This document shows positions 12,613 to 24,881 of a stretch of DNA of 64,000 bases, piece by piece. The notes beneath the pieces are model-generated. The model worked only from the letters and a program-made list of their open reading frames with translations, ran no database searches and was not told the origin of the DNA. Source of the DNA: Pleurodeles waltl (Eukaryota > Chordata > Amphibia > Caudata > Salamandridae); NCBI RefSeq assembly GCF_031143425.1, contig NC_090448.1, forward strand, positions 331,836,177 to 331,900,176, read 5' to 3'. The position numbers and the translations under genes were made by a program. The first letter of the stretch is position 1; each line of letters opens with the position of its first letter.

Positions 12613-12717
12613 AGAATCTTTAGGTGGCTGCACCCGTTTTAAGAATGGTTGCAATATTACTGCAAAGTCCTCTGTGTTTTTATACCTGTCAGAAGATACA
12701 AGTTCTTCTAACCTATT
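12613..12717 (-). CDS. PLB1: Phospholipase B1 exon c (EDFAVxxQPF motif)
   Basis: This 105-bp exon encodes 35 residues in phase 0 at both ends. The acceptor is CTCTCCACAG and the donor GTAAGT. The product starts NRLEELVSSDRY and contains EDFAVILQPFLKRVQPPKD. The segment S-G-R-Y-D-T-x-E-D-F-x-V-V-x-Q-P-F-F is one of the most conserved parts of every PLB1 repeat, which makes this the strongest single exon match. An open frame continues through the acceptor side, but that extension is intronic. Confidence 0.92.
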
Positions 12718-13154
12718 CTGTGGAGAGAAACACAACACAAATTGTCACAACTGTTGCTTTTGGAGACAAATGTTAGGCAAAGACACAGAGAGTAAACACA
12801 TAAGCACAATAGTAAAGAAAGAAGGTATGAGCTTCATGTAAAAGTCCATAATATTCCCAATACAAATAAATAAATTGTACCTTCTATCACACATACAATT
12901 CAAGCACATTAGTACAGATATATTACCTTATTGTCAGTGAGTATCAAGTGGTACTGCATGTCTGAAAGATGCTAACATTTTATTTCCCATATATATAGAA
13001 TTTCATGGGGAGGTTTCTGGGAAGTCATGAAGGTATTGCAAACTGTAATTTACTAAATATAGATGTGAATATTATATAAAAATAGAGACTTGCATGTATT
13101 TCCCACCGATGTAGACCATTAAGATATTCCATTTTGAAAAACAATCACAATACC

Positions 13155-13437
13155 TCCTTCAGGCATATAGGGCTACATGTAGCGATTTCCTAATTGTGAT
13201 TTCCTGTGAACCACAATCAGAAAATTGCTATTTGTAATGTATGAAACTCTTTTGAGTTTCATTTACGATTCCTAGTTTGTCGCAAATAAACCTACCTCAT
13301 GAACATCAATGAAGTAGCTTGCAGTTTGTGACCCACTAGGAACAGTGGTCATCAATGGGATTGTGGCCTATGGGTTCAGCAGACCACCATGTCTGTGATC
13401 GCTTTTAAATAAAGCAATCTTTTTTTTAACGCAGCCT
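13155..13437. mobile_element. Palindromic element, left half
   Basis: Starts GGGCTACATGTAGCGATTTCC and matches the reverse complement of 31270-31585. Shared landmarks are CGATTTCCTAATTG, CTACCTCATGAA, CAGCAGACCACCATGTC and GCTTTTAAATAAAGCA. It breaks off at CCTGTTTTCCT, and its continuation appears at 17631. Confidence 0.7.
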
Positions 13438-13769
13438 GTTTTCCTCAACCCCTTGGGTGCCATGGACATAACGGTTATGTTCTCGGCTGCATCGCTGATG
13501 TGTCCACGATGTAACTGTTACGTCCTGCACCTGGCCCACTGGGGGAGCACTAGTGCTCCCCCCACGCCCCAAGGGCAAAGATGGCAGCGGAATCGCTTCC
13601 GCTGCTACCTCAGACTCCCCACCTCGGGGCATCTTAAGACGTCAGCACGTGATCTCGCACCGACCTCATCAGAGGCCGCTCATCAGAAGTCTGAGGAGAA
13701 ACTGATTGGTTTCACCTCAGAGCGGGGGAAGGGGCAGGTCAAAGAGGCATGAAAAGAAAGGAATGACCA

Positions 13770-14760
13770 CTAGACACCAGGGACTTTGTTTATTTTTTAA
13801 TTCTGAAATGAGGGGAAAGGCTCCTTGGGCAAGGGTCGCTCCCTAAGGGGGCATTTTTATTTAGGCCATTTCTGCCCCCCTTTGGGGGCAGATCGGCCTA
13901 TTTAAAATTAGGCCCCTCTGCCCCCAAGGGGGGCAGAAACCTATAGGCACCAGGGATCTTTTTTTTTCACAGAAGAGTAGGGGCCCCTTAGGCAAAGGCC
14001 CCTCCCTTGGGGGGAAATATTATTTAAGGCCATTCCTGCCTCCTTTGGGGGCAGATCGGCCTATTTTTTTCAAGCCCATCTGCCCCCGGGGGGGGCCGAA
14101 ACTACCAGACACCAGAGATTTTTTTGTTTTGTTTTACATAAGGGGATCAGCCCATTAGGCAAGGGTCTCTCCCCAGGGTAGCATAATACATTAGACCGTC
14201 TCTGCCCCCCTTTGGGGCAGATCGGCATACTTTACTTAGGTCCATCTGCCCCCAAGGGAGGCAGAAACCACCTAGGCACCAGGGATTGTTGTGTGTGTGT
14301 TTTGTTTGGGGGGGCAGCCCCTTGGGCAAGGGTCACTTCCCATGGGGGCACATTACTATTGCCCATTTCTGCCCCCCTTAGGGGCAGATCAGCTATTTGT
14401 ATTAGGCCCTTCTGCCCCAAAGAGGGTCAGAAACCACTTGAGCACCAGGGATCAGTGTGTGTGTGTGTTTTGTTTGTGGGGGCAGCTCCTTGGGCAAGGG
14501 TCACTCCCATGGGGGCACATTACTGTTGACAATTTCTGCCCCCCTATTGTTAGGCCCATCTGCCCCAAGGAGGGTAGAAAGCCCACTAGAAACCAGGGAC
14601 GATTTGTTTTTTTTTAAAAGAGGGTGGGGGTATGGCCATTCCCCCATCCCACATAAATGGGACAAAGTCATTCTGCCCACCGGTGGGCAGATGGGGTAAT
14701 TACCCTCTATCTACTCCCTGGGGGGAGAGCGCGCAGGAAGCCTACTAGACGCCAGGGAAT
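13770..14760. repeat. ~160-bp tandem array (about six units)
   Basis: The marker CACCAGGGA or a variant recurs near 13776, 13949, 14110, 14277, 14443, 14590 and 14750, spaced 150-173 bp. Each unit holds a short hairpin: TCTGCCCCC followed by GGGGGCAGA. Confidence 0.85.
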
Positions 14761-15329
14761 CAAAAAATAAAAAAAAGATGGGTATGGGTATGGGCTGCCA
14801 ACCAGTATGGGCATAGTTATGCCTGCCACCCCAAGTGAAAAGGGTAACAGTTTTTCAGCATCCCTGAAAACTAAAGCATCTCATCCCAACTGCAAGCAAG
14901 AGGGCATTTGATTATTTTGGGTTTTGATTTTACATTTGGGCCAAGAGAGGTTGGCTAACTCCTAATATCGTCCCACTTGGAATGGTGAGCGGCTGCACTT
15001 TTTGGACTTGGGATGCTGCCACCTAGAAAAATCTGCCAGACCTAGACACATAAGAAAACTAAACATCTGGGTGATTCCAGGGTGTTATGCTTCACATGCA
15101 CCCCACACCATTTTCTTACCCACAATGCCCCGCAAACCTCCAGCTTTGTTTGAAATCACGCATTTTCCCTACATTTTTGTGATGGAACCTTCTGGAATCT
15201 ACAGGAATCCACAAAGGCAAATTTCTACTACTCAGCATTGTCGCATCCATACCGATAAAAAATCTGCCCCACTTGTCAGCCTAAAAATGTTTTTTTTCAA
15301 ACTGCCCTTTTGGACCCGCTTTGGTTCCC

Positions 15330-16570
15330 CCTCAGTTTTGACATTTTTTTGGCCCTTCCCTCTCTCAGGCACTTGGCCCACCTACACAAATGTGGTATCA
15401 TTTTTATTGGGAGACAGAGGGAAATGCTGGGTGGTAAGAAATATGCACCGGTGTGATTATCCCACACAGAAATATAAGGGAAAATATGATTTTTTAGCTA
15501 AATCTGAGGTTTGCAGCGGATTCTGGGTAAGAAAGTACTCGGGGATCCATTCAAGTCACAACTACATGGACTCCCTCAGGTGTCTAGTTTTCAGAAATGT
15601 CTGGGTTTGGTAGGTTTCCCTAAATGATTGCAGAACCCAGGACCAAAAATGCAGGTGCCCCCTTGCAAAAACAGGTAGTTTTGTAATAGATACATTTGAT
15701 GTGTCCATGTTGTGTTTTGGACCCTTCCCTGTCGCTGGCACTAGGGTTACCCACACGTTAGGTACCATTTTTAGCAGGAGATGTGGGGAAACACTAGGTG
15801 GAAGGACGTTTGTGGCTCCCCTCAGATTCCAGAACTTTGTGGCACCGAAATGTGAGGAAAATGTGTTTTTTTAGCCGTATTTTGAGGGTTGCAAAGGATT
15901 CTGGGCTACACAACTCAGTGAGAGCCTCACAGGGCACTCCATCTTGGATTCCCCTAGGTGTCTAGTTTTAAAAATGCATAGGTTTTCTATATTTCCCTAG
16001 TTGCCGGCTGAGCTAGAGGCTAAAGTCCACAGCTGGTCACTTTGCAAAAAACAGGTCAGTTTTCATTAGAAAAATGTTATGTGTTCATGCTGTGTTTTGG
16101 GGCATTTCCTGTTGCGGGCGCTATGCCTACCCACACAAGTGAGGTACCATTTTTATCGGGGACTTGGGGGAATGCTGGGTGGAAGGAAGTTTGTGGCTCC
16201 TCTCAGATTCCAGAATTTTCCATCACCAAAACATGAGAAAAAGGTGTTTTTTCAGACAAATTTTGAGGTTTGCAAAAGATTCTGGGTAAGAGAACCAGGT
16301 GAGAGCCCCATACGTCACCCCATCCTGGATTCCCCTAGGTGTCTAGTTTTCAGAAATACATAGGTTTGCTAGGTTTCCCTAGATGCTGGCTGAGCTGGAG
16401 GCCAAAATCCACAGCTAGGCACTTTCCAAAAAACACATCAGATTTCAATGTAAAAATATGATGTGTCCATGTTGCGTTTTGGAGCGTTTCCTGACGCGGG
16501 CACTAGGCCTACCCACACAAGTAAGGTACAGTTTTTATTGGGAGACTTGGGGGAACACAGAATAGAAGGA
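15330..16570. repeat. ~380-bp tandem array (about four units)
   Basis: Marker blocks such as CCTACCCACACAAGTGAGGT followed by TACCATTTTTATCGGG recur with starts near 15351, 15719, 16099 and 16481, spaced 368-382 bp. GGTGTCTAGTTTTCAGAAAT and GATTCTGGGTAA recur in phase. Long open frames here are by-products of the repeat. Confidence 0.85.
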
Positions 16571-17630
16571 CACGTGTTATTGCCCATTGTCTTTCTCTAT
16601 GTTCTTTCCTTCCAAATGTAAGACAGTGTGTAAGAAATAAGTATATTTGAGAAATGCCCTGTAATTCACATGCTAGTATGGGGGCTCCTGAATTCAGAGA
16701 TGTGCAAATAACCACTGCTTCTCAATACCTTATCTTGTGCCCATTTTGGAAATACATAGGGTTTCCTTGATACCTATTTTTCACTCTTTATATTTTACCA
16801 AATGGATTGCTGTATGCCCAGTATACAATGAAAACCCATTGCAAGGTGCAGCTCATTTTTTGGCTCTGGGTACCTAAGGTTTTTGATGAACCTACAAGTT
16901 CTTTATATCCCAGCAAACAGAAGAGTCCAGCAGACGTAACAGTATATTGCTTTAAAAAAATCTGCCATAGCTGTAAAAAGTTGCTGAAGAAATGGCTGTT
17001 TTTCCCAACTCAATTTCAGTATTTTTTAATTTCAGCTGTTTTTTCTGTAAGAAAACCTTGAAGGATCAACACAAATGACCCCTTGCTGAATTCAGAATGT
17101 AGTCTACTGTTTCGAAATGTTTAGCTGTCCGGGATACACCATTTGTTTCATACCCATTTTTGTCACTAACTGGAAGGAGGCTGTAAGCTAAAAAAAATAG
17201 TACAAATGGGATATGTCCCAGTAAAATTCCAAAATTGTGTTGAAAAATGTGTTTTTAGATTCAAGTCTGCTTGTTCCTAAAAGTTGGGAAGATGGTGATT
17301 TTAGCACCGCAAACTGTTTGTTGATGCTATTTGCAGGGGAAAAAACTCATTCTTTCTTCTGCAGTAACCTTTTTCCCCATTTTTCTCCCCCAAAAAACAA
17401 ATCCTAGCTATATTTTGGCAAATATTTTGGTCTCCTTCAGAGGGACCCACACACTCTGGGTACCTTTAGAATACCTAGGATGTTGGAAAAAAGGGTGCAA
17501 ATTTGGCATGGATAGCTTATGTGGACACATCGTTATGAGGGCCTAAGTGCAAACTACCACAAATAGCCCAAAAAAGCCTTGGCACAGGAAGGGAAAAGGC
17601 CTGACAGTGAAGGGAGTAAAGAAAAACAGG

Positions 17631-17810
17631 ATGTGTTTAAAAAGAAAAAAATGAAATGAAACTAAACTTTTTTTAAGTGAGGCCACTGCCTGCTCCTAAA
17701 AAAAGTTTCCTAAACAGTCTCAAAGTGGAAGGGTTCCCAGTTGCTAATGGGTTACCACCAACTTTGAGTTGGCAGATAAGTGTGAATGTTTTGCAACTGC
17801 ATTACAGTAT
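17631..17810. mobile_element. Palindromic element, right half
   Basis: AAACAGGATGTGTTTAAAAAG continues the pattern of the reverse complement of 31140-31270. There the uninterrupted sequence reads TTTTCC.TAAAGGAAAACAGG. This supports the 4.2-kb repeat having inserted near the centre of the element. Confidence 0.6.
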
Positions 17811-20399
17811 ATGTATAGCTAAAAAAGAATTTATATTATTTTATTGTATACTATTTTAACAACATTTGTTAATTTAAAAATATTTTGAATATATATTGAA
17901 TAATTGTGAATAGTTTTAATGCATCTTTAAAAAAAATGCTTTCATTTAATATATTTAAATTAATTAAATATGTAATTCAACATTAAGTTAACTTAAGCTG
18001 CTGTGACTATTTTTATCATGTTCTATATTTAAAACAAATAAAATGAATTGATAATATTTAAAATAAAATATATGTACTTTTTAAAAGTTTCATAACTTTT
18101 AAATATTTCCCTGTGCTTCGCTATACTTTACCAATAGGAAGTCGACGCCTCAGTTCCAGAGGTCTCTGCCATGTGCATGGAACACAACATATGGCAGTAA
18201 CTTTATGTCTGTATTTTATGTTTATTTAGACACCACAGCCTAAACTGAGGGGGTGGAGACATGTAAATCTACACTTTGTAGTAACTTTATACTTTACCCT
18301 CGTGGACATCGAAGGAAAGTGATTTTTAATCAGCGTTTAAAAAGGTTGCTGTATGACAATCTGCTAACGTTAGCAAGCAATGTTGTAAAAGGGTTGTTTA
18401 CTGTGCACCACCTTTATAAACTTTGCCACAACCTTTAAAAACATTGACAGAGGGAAACTATGGGACAAATTGTCGGAACAGGGTTCAGATGCTTTAAAAG
18501 CAGAATAGCCAGTACAGGTTTGAAACTGCGTAGTCAGACAGGGTACAGGTTCCATAAAATGAAGTTTATGAGGTGGGTGTAGATTGCACAAATTGTTGAG
18601 TCAATGGAGGATATATTCCATAGTTGTGTGCACCAGAGGTGGGGTATGGTCAAGAACATGTGGGATCGTTGGGCATGGCATGGTTTGGAAGTTGCATGTT
18701 AAGGGAAGTTTGACTTCTATGAGGGGCTGGGGCATGCAGCAGAGGCAGTAGTAACTGTGTCAAATGTGATATGGCTTTATTTAATAACATAATGATGCAT
18801 TTTCCAACAGCAGTGAAAGAAGATCTTTTCTGAGCTGACAGGATAATGCTGTTCAGTTAAACTTTCACTGACCTCTACTTGTTTGCTATTATCTGCAAAT
18901 TTCAAATAATCAAATTTTTGCCAAAAAGGCCAAGGGTAAGTTTTTTTCTCTAATCAATCAATCTATGGAAACATGAGAGCTAAGGCTCAAGGGTACTGTT
19001 TTAATGCAGGTTACATGACCTGGTTCAACAATTAACATGAATAGATGATGGCTAATACTGGGGCTGGGGGGAGTGAGGGGGACTTAAACTCAGATTATGA
19101 ATTTCCAACAGGTCAAGACCCCTTAGCAAGACTCCTCGTTATTAATGAAATGTTGATAATGGTTATATTTTTGTAGAAATAAACTATTACAAATAACAAT
19201 GTATCTGAGGTCCATATTGTCATCAGCATAACTCTTGGTAGGAGAGACATTAACGAAAATTGTGCATAAATAGCAGTTCAAAAGTACTGAAGACATTTGA
19301 GAAGTTCATTTTCACGTCTGGATTCCTGAAGCAAGGAAACTTTTCCCTTATTCTATTTCTCAGTGGTTACAAAAATGTGACCTTCAGCTAGGAGGCAAAT
19401 GTGTCAAACATAAATGTATCCAATGATATATAAACTGAATTTGACCCTCGAATTTGAGAAAATGCAGGCTTTGTCTTAAATTCAAGACTGGGGCCTTATT
19501 ACAAAACATTTTTGACTGGCGCTTTTTGTGTGTTAGACTAAGGCAGTGCTTTTACCTAACACCTTTTACCACTGAATTACAAAATAGGATTCTCGAGGTG
19601 GTAATGTGCAACAAGAAAGATTGTGCATATTTGTTTTGTGCCATTATTTTGGGGTGGTGATGTGTTCTGCTGTTTTTTTGTTCTGCTGCGTATTTGTGCT
19701 GCACCATTGCAATGTGATTTTGTGGTGACCTACTACAGTTACTTTGTTGCATTCTATTGTTTTGGGTCAGGGAACGGAGGCAGGGTCGAGTGATCCCAAA
19801 AGGTAACACTTAGTAAGGAGACAAGGGAAGGTACTATCAGGTTACTCAAAGTATAACTCAGGATACTAAACAATAGAGGCCAAGAGCTAGACTAGAACAA
19901 AGTATGATCAAAATAAGGGGTGTGCTGGTATATGAACAAGAGGCCTCTTAGTAGGTTAGAGAAAGCCCAGCAGTTTATTAATAGTTAATACAATAACCCA
20001 AATATATTGAATACAACTGATAATTTAAGTGAATAATATAGTAACAGCTCAGTTACAATAGAAAATTCTCTCTTAAGAAAACCAGCTTGCGTATTGATGA
20101 ACAAACATGACAAATATATATCCATTATATATACATATTAAATCAGAAAGAAAATATGAAAATACATAAAACTGTACCAAGAGACAATTCATGGAGGTTT
20201 ACAGACCTCCTCAATTCTAGGAAAGTGAGTATGTGAAGCGTAAGACAAAGAGTTTAAGTAATTTGTAATGGGTACCCATAACATATCTCTTTTAATGGCA
20301 AGGGATATCGAGGAAACATAAGCTCTATCAAGTCTATGATTATAGCATACACCATACCACCAAGCTTGAAAAGACAACTTTGAAGAATCCTTCCAAGAC
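17811..20399. other. AT-rich intronic interval with minor repeats
   Basis: 17820-18080 is extremely AT-rich. 19804-19968 shares a direct repeat with 29020-29091 (see findings). The remainder has no exon or element that I can name. Confidence 0.45.
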
Positions 20400-20730
20400 T
20401 CAGGCCCTCATTACAACCCTGGTGGTCGGTGATAAAGCAGCGGTAATACCGCCAATAGGCCGGCGGTAACAAAAATGGAATTATGACCGTGGCGGAAACC
20501 GCCCACACAGACTGCCACTTTAACACACCGACCCCCAAGGCGGTAGCAACAAGCACCGCGGCAGTAACTGCCAACAGCCAGGCGAAAGACAATGTACCGC
20601 CCATACTATTACAACAGGCCTATCCGCCACTTTTTCCGGGGCGGTACCAACGACATCAAAAACACAGCAGCAACAGTACACAGAAGGCAAAGGACTCAAC
20701 CATGGAGACACAGGGAAAAACCACGCTGCC

Positions 20731-20813
20731 ATGGAGCCCGAGTTGCAGGTGTTACCCATGCTCGTCTATCTTCTTCTTCACTATGAACATCAACGCCGGC
20801 GCAGACTACCACG
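20731..20813 (+). CDS. Harbinger transposase exon 1
   Basis: This 83-bp exon starts at ATG and ends CCACG before donor GTGAGC, leaving phase 2. The peptide is short, leucine-rich and then basic (…LLLHYEHQRRRRLPR). An exon of exactly the same length, same phase and similar peptide (MESELEILPML…) sits at the matching place, 34762-34844, in the sister element, again ended by GTGAGT. Conservation of length and frame in two diverged elements supports a real coding exon. An upstream ATG at 20702 is in another frame. Confidence 0.7.
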
Positions 20814-21360
20814 GTGAGCACAGCCACCTAGCACACAAGGGATGAGGGAGGAAAAAGAGAGTGACACACACACACACAACACCCCCACCCCCAACACCAG
20901 ACACACAAGCAGAAGCAGTAACATTACATATTCACCCCGTACCCCTCAGGAATAATGCAAGGACAAAAGGAATTGATTAAAGTGAGTGTAATAAGATAAT
21001 AATCTACATATTTGCGTTTCAAAATCAAAACAGTATATACATATATACAAATGGAGGAATATAGCCCAGTCCACAATGCCCGTGGGCCAGAGGGCCACAT
21101 CACATAGGCAAAGGCCCCACTTGACCCCTGCAACAACATGGAGAGAACACCGCAGGGGCATCAGGTCGAAAATACGCAGGCACCTCAATGGGACGGGGAA
21201 CGGGGGCACCTAAGCCGGAAGATAGTACAACGGCACTGGTCCTGGAGGGGGCTACATGCCCTGTGCAATGTCCTGAGGAGTGCAAAGCCACAGTCTCTCA
21301 AGTGGGTGGTTTGCCCACTGCTTGGTCCTGGGGAGTGCAAAGCGACAGTCTCTCTAGTGG

Positions 21361-21630
21361 ATGGCTTCTTCCACTGGTTCTGGAGGGGGCTTTGTGCCCA
21401 GTGTGCTTCATCCTGGCAAGGAGGGGGTGAGTGGATGGCTTCTCCACTGGTTCTGGAGGGGGCCTTGTGCCCAGTGTGCTTCATCCTGGCAAGGAGGGGG
21501 TGAGTGGATGGCTTCTCCATTGGTTCTGGAGGGGGCCTTGTGCCGAGTGTGCTTCATCCTGGCAAGGAGAGGGTGAGTGAATGGCCTCTTCCACTGGTTC
21601 TGGATGGGGCCTTGTGCCCAGTGATGCTGA
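21361..21630. repeat. ~73-bp tandem repeat (about 3.6 units)
   Basis: Units begin ATGGCTTCTCCACTGGTTC at 21361, 21435, 21508 and 21581 (the last partial). They are nearly identical and lie at the left of the Harbinger element, downstream of the second Myb-like gene. Confidence 0.9.
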
Positions 21631-21784
21631 TCTTAGGGAGTGCAAGGTCACAGTCTCTCACCTGGGTGTCATATCCACAGGATTGCATGGTCCAGGAAGC
21701 AAGACAGTCCATGGAGGCAGGACTACACACTGCCCGCCGGCGGCAACGGCTGCTCAGTGGTGGCAGTAGCGGGGCTGGTGTCGG

Positions 21785-22070
21785 GCCTGGCAGTGGTGGG
21801 GGGAGGCTCCTGCCCGTCCCCTGCAGCCTCGGATGCATCCCAGTGGGGCTGCTTGCGGTGCTGGCAGTGGTGGGGGGAGGCTACTGCCCATCCCCTGCAG
21901 CCTCAGATGGCTGCCCACTGAAGCTACTGGCGGTGCTGGCAGTGGTGGGGGGGCTCCTGCCCGTCCCCTGCAGCCTCGGATGGCTGCCCACTGGGGCTGC
22001 TGCTGCTGGTGGTAGGAATGCCAGTGGTGAGGGGAGGCTCCAGCCCTTACCCTGCAGCCTCGGACGGCTG
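21785..22070. repeat. ~75-bp tandem repeat (about four units)
   Basis: GGCAGTGGTGGGGG followed by CTGCCCGTCCCCTGCAGCCTC recurs near 21788, 21863, 21938 and 22019. The array is G-rich on the + strand. Confidence 0.88.
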
Positions 22071-23490
22071 AACTGCCATGGTTGGAGGAGGCGGCTCAGA
22101 ATCAGTTCCAGCTCAGGCCTCCTGTCCGTCCTGCCTGCAGGGGCCGGCCCCTTGCCCTTGGCAGCCGGTGATGCCTCCTTACCCTTGCCAGCCAGTGGTG
22201 CCTCCTTGCCCTTCACCTTGGCAGCTGATGGTGGCTCCTTGCCCTTCACCTTGGCAGCTGGTGCAGGCACACTGTCAGTGCTGATGGCTGGTTCCCTGGA
22301 GCCTGTCCCACCTGCATTAGCTGCTGATACTACTGTGCCCGTGGATTGGGTGGCTGAGGTGCTCGCCTGGGTTCTGACCACCCTGGCCGACGTGAAGGAC
22401 GAGGGGTGAGGGGTAGGGAAAAGCTCAACAGCGGAGAGGAAAAGCCTCTTAGGGACACTGGGGCGGGAAGAGGATAAAGGTCTGGGAGTGGAGGAAGAGG
22501 GAGTGGTTGTAGGAGGTGTCAGTCTGCTGTGTTTGGGTGCAGGTGCAAGGGTTGGATGCTGTTGTGAGGTAGATGGCTGTTGGGTGTCTGAGTGCCTGGG
22601 TTTGGGTACTTTGGGAGGAGGGGGCACAGACACAGTGGGAGAGGACACAGGGGATGTGTGCACAGATGTGGGGGTGGTGACTGCCAGTGAGGGGTGTGTA
22701 GTGATAGGCGTGATGGTGATGGCGGTAGTGGATGAGGATGTAGTGCATGCAGGTGTGAGTGGTGACGCTATTGGGAGGGTGGTGGATGACGAGGGGGACA
22801 CAGTGGAGGCAGTGAATGTTGGTGTGTCTGCATCTGGATGGTGTTTGTGTGAGTGCCTGTGGGATGATGTGTGGTGCTTGTGTTTGCCGGAACACTCCTG
22901 TGTGCATGCTGGTCTGAATGTGTGCTTGGGATAGGTTGGGGTTCAAGGGAATAGGACTGGGCCATCAGGGGGAGTTCAGAGCCTGGATTGATCTCTGTTG
23001 AGCCACCATTCCAGTGTAAATGCCCTACAGAAATGCATTTGTCTGTTGCCTTTGGGCTGCCAGCCCCTGGATGGCATTCACAATAGTTGACTGCCCAACA
23101 GAGATGGATCGCAGGAAGTCAATAGCCTCCTCACTCAGGGCAGCAGGGCTGACTGGGGCAGGGCCTGAGGTGCCTGGGGCGAAGGAGATGCCCATCCTCC
23201 TGGGTGAGCGGGCACGGGGAACACATTGAGGGGCTGCTGGGACAGCAGTGCTGGTACTGGGGTGGCAGCTGTACCTGTAGTTGGGTTGGCCACAGAGGTG
23301 ACCGCCACCACCAGGGAGCTTCCATCGGAGGAGGTATCACTATCAGAACTGTCCCCTCCAGTCTCCGCAGTGGTGCTTCCCTCGCCCTCCGTCCCACTGG
23401 TGCCCTCACTGTCGGTGGATTCGGCCTCATGGGCCATGTGGGATGCAGCTCCATCTGTCGCAAGTGCCTCTGCTCCTCCACCAGATGCTG
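21881..23490 (-). pseudogene. Second Myb/SANT-like Harbinger gene, exon 3 (broken)
   Basis: The acceptor GTGCATTAG precedes CAGCATCTGG. The exon encodes a Ser/Thr/acidic region (STDSEGTSGTEGEGS), then a helical segment (EEAIDFLRSISVGQSTIVNA), then a long Thr/Pro-rich region and KGKE repeats. The reading frame changes near 23200, a TAG interrupts the helical segment near 23025, and the frame changes again near 22960, so this copy cannot make the full protein. The homologous region in the sister element is 36334-37160. The 3' limit is uncertain. Confidence 0.65.
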
Positions 23491-23884
23491 CTAATGCACA
23501 GAAGGACAGGGTGACAAAACAAAAGGGGGGGGAGACAAAGGATACACTTGGTCAATGGCTGCACCAACACACTGTTGGCGTACACAGCACCCTCCAACAG
23601 GGAACAGGCCTACGCACTATGCAATGCAATGCCAGTCACAATGCTAGTAACCAGCCCAAGGATAGGAATACTTAACTCCAATTGCAGCATACCTCACACC
23701 CACAGACCCCTGCCCAGTAGTGGATGCCTACTAGCATTGTAGGAGATGGGGTTATGCAGCTCCTGCCCAACATGGGACCTACCCTGCAATGTCCGGCCTG
23801 GCCTAGGGGCCCCCACAGGCCCACATCTCCCGCCCGGAGACCACCCCACCACGCTCAAGTGGTAGACTTGGAAACTGTACTCAC

Positions 23885-24148
23885 CCCCATGTGGCTGCTG
23901 TCATGCCCTCAAGCGCCCATCCAGCTCCAGATATGCCACCGCCAGTATGCGGAACATCGGGGGGGTCAGGGTTCGACGGGCACCCCTTCCTCGTTGGGAG
24001 GCCATACCCAGCTGGGCCTCCGCCGTCTTCCGTGCCTCAGGTCCTCCCACCATTTGCGACAGTGGGTGCTCTGCCTGCCGTAGACCCCCAGGGTCCGCAA
24101 GTCCTTGGCGATGGCACTCCATATACCCTTTTTCTGATGGACGCTGAC
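23885..24148 (-). pseudogene. Second Myb/SANT-like Harbinger gene, exon 2 (broken)
   Basis: The acceptor TTTGTCTGCAG precedes GTCAGCGTCCATCAG and the donor GTGAGT follows ATGGGG. The peptide runs HQKKGIWSAIAKDLRTLGVY, then STHCRKWWEDLR, then, after a frame change, RKTAEAQLGMASQRGRGARR and FRILAVAY. This is a trihelix-type DNA-binding domain of the Myb/SANT group (NAIF1/TSNARE1/MYPOP relatives). A TGA near the end and the frameshift mark it as a pseudogene. Confidence 0.75.
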
Positions 24149-24364
24149 CTGCAGACAAATAAACATAGAAAAAAGTATCAGCCATACCGTCCGGCCTGTT
24201 ACATTCATGGCCCACCATATTCCTCGTATCCCCTTAAGCACAGACATTGCCCAGCATACATGCAGCACGCTGCCCAGGCCCCTTCCACCCCACCTTACAC
24301 GAGGCTCTCACACACAGCACTCCATGCATTCATGCCCCGTGCATCATGCTCACAGTGTACTCAC

Positions 24365-24480
24365 CTGTTGGTCTCCTGAGGCCCATATAGCATTTGGTAC
24401 TGGGGTAGGACCTCATCCACCAGTCTCTCCAACTCCGTAGCGGTGAAGGCAGGGGCCCTTTCCCCAGTGACTACAGCCAT
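24365..24480 (-). pseudogene. Second Myb/SANT-like Harbinger gene, exon 1
   Basis: ATG at 24480, donor GTGAGT below 24365. It encodes MAVVTGERAPAF and ELERLVDEVLPQYQMLYGP, the first helix of the Myb/SANT-like domain. The last codons are out of phase with exon 2, which implies a 2-bp insertion near CCTCAGGAG. The gene is antisense to the transposase and lies entirely inside its first intron. Confidence 0.72.
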
Positions 24481-24881
24481 GGTCGGTTCCAGACAAAGGT
24501 CACAACAGCAGAACAGATAGAAAATGGCAGTCCCGTCCGCGGCAGTGCATACTGTCACCTCCGGCGTGCGTCACCACTGGCCACTGTAACCCATAGGGCC
24601 CAATGACAACCAATGAGGAGTTGCACAGTGGTACTTGACCTCCTCCAGCAACGGCGCACATCATCAGCGGAATTACCTCCTTTCCACATGTCCATCCACA
24701 CAGGACAGGCAGATGCCATTTCAGGGGGGTGGGGCAGGCCATGGCCCCTAACTGCGTCACAGTACACATAGGCACCATTTGGGCCTATCCAACAACATTC
24801 TGTTTCAGTCACAACATGCAATGCAGTGTACAGTTTGGAAATGTGGAATACTAGCCAGCCGCTCCCCGTTTTGCCCCCTAG

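Larger units (their letters stand above)
13438..17630. mobile_element. 4.2-kb composite repeat inserted in the palindromic element
   Basis: The block starts AACCCCTTGGGTGCCATGG. It ends in a stretch whose complement reads ACTCCCTTCACTGTCAGG, which suggests decayed terminal inverted repeats. Inside are a ~160-bp array (13770-14760), a ~380-bp array (15330-16570) and a 3' part with CACCATCTTCCCAACTTTTAG-type sequence (complement near 17290). I recognise it from memory as a common large salamander repeat. No coding frame is credible. A decayed large DNA transposon is the simplest reading. Confidence 0.6.

Noticed and set aside
13770..14760. A CRISPR-like array
   Set aside because: Units are ~160 bp, diverged, with no short identical repeats alternating with unique spacers, and the DNA is vertebrate.
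15002..15613. 203-codon + strand frame
   Set aside because: It lies in the 380-bp tandem array and is not kept in frame from unit to unit.
21504..22409. 301-codon + strand frame
   Set aside because: It is antisense to the Thr/Pro and KGKE-rich tail of the second Myb-like gene and runs through two minisatellites; composition explains its length.
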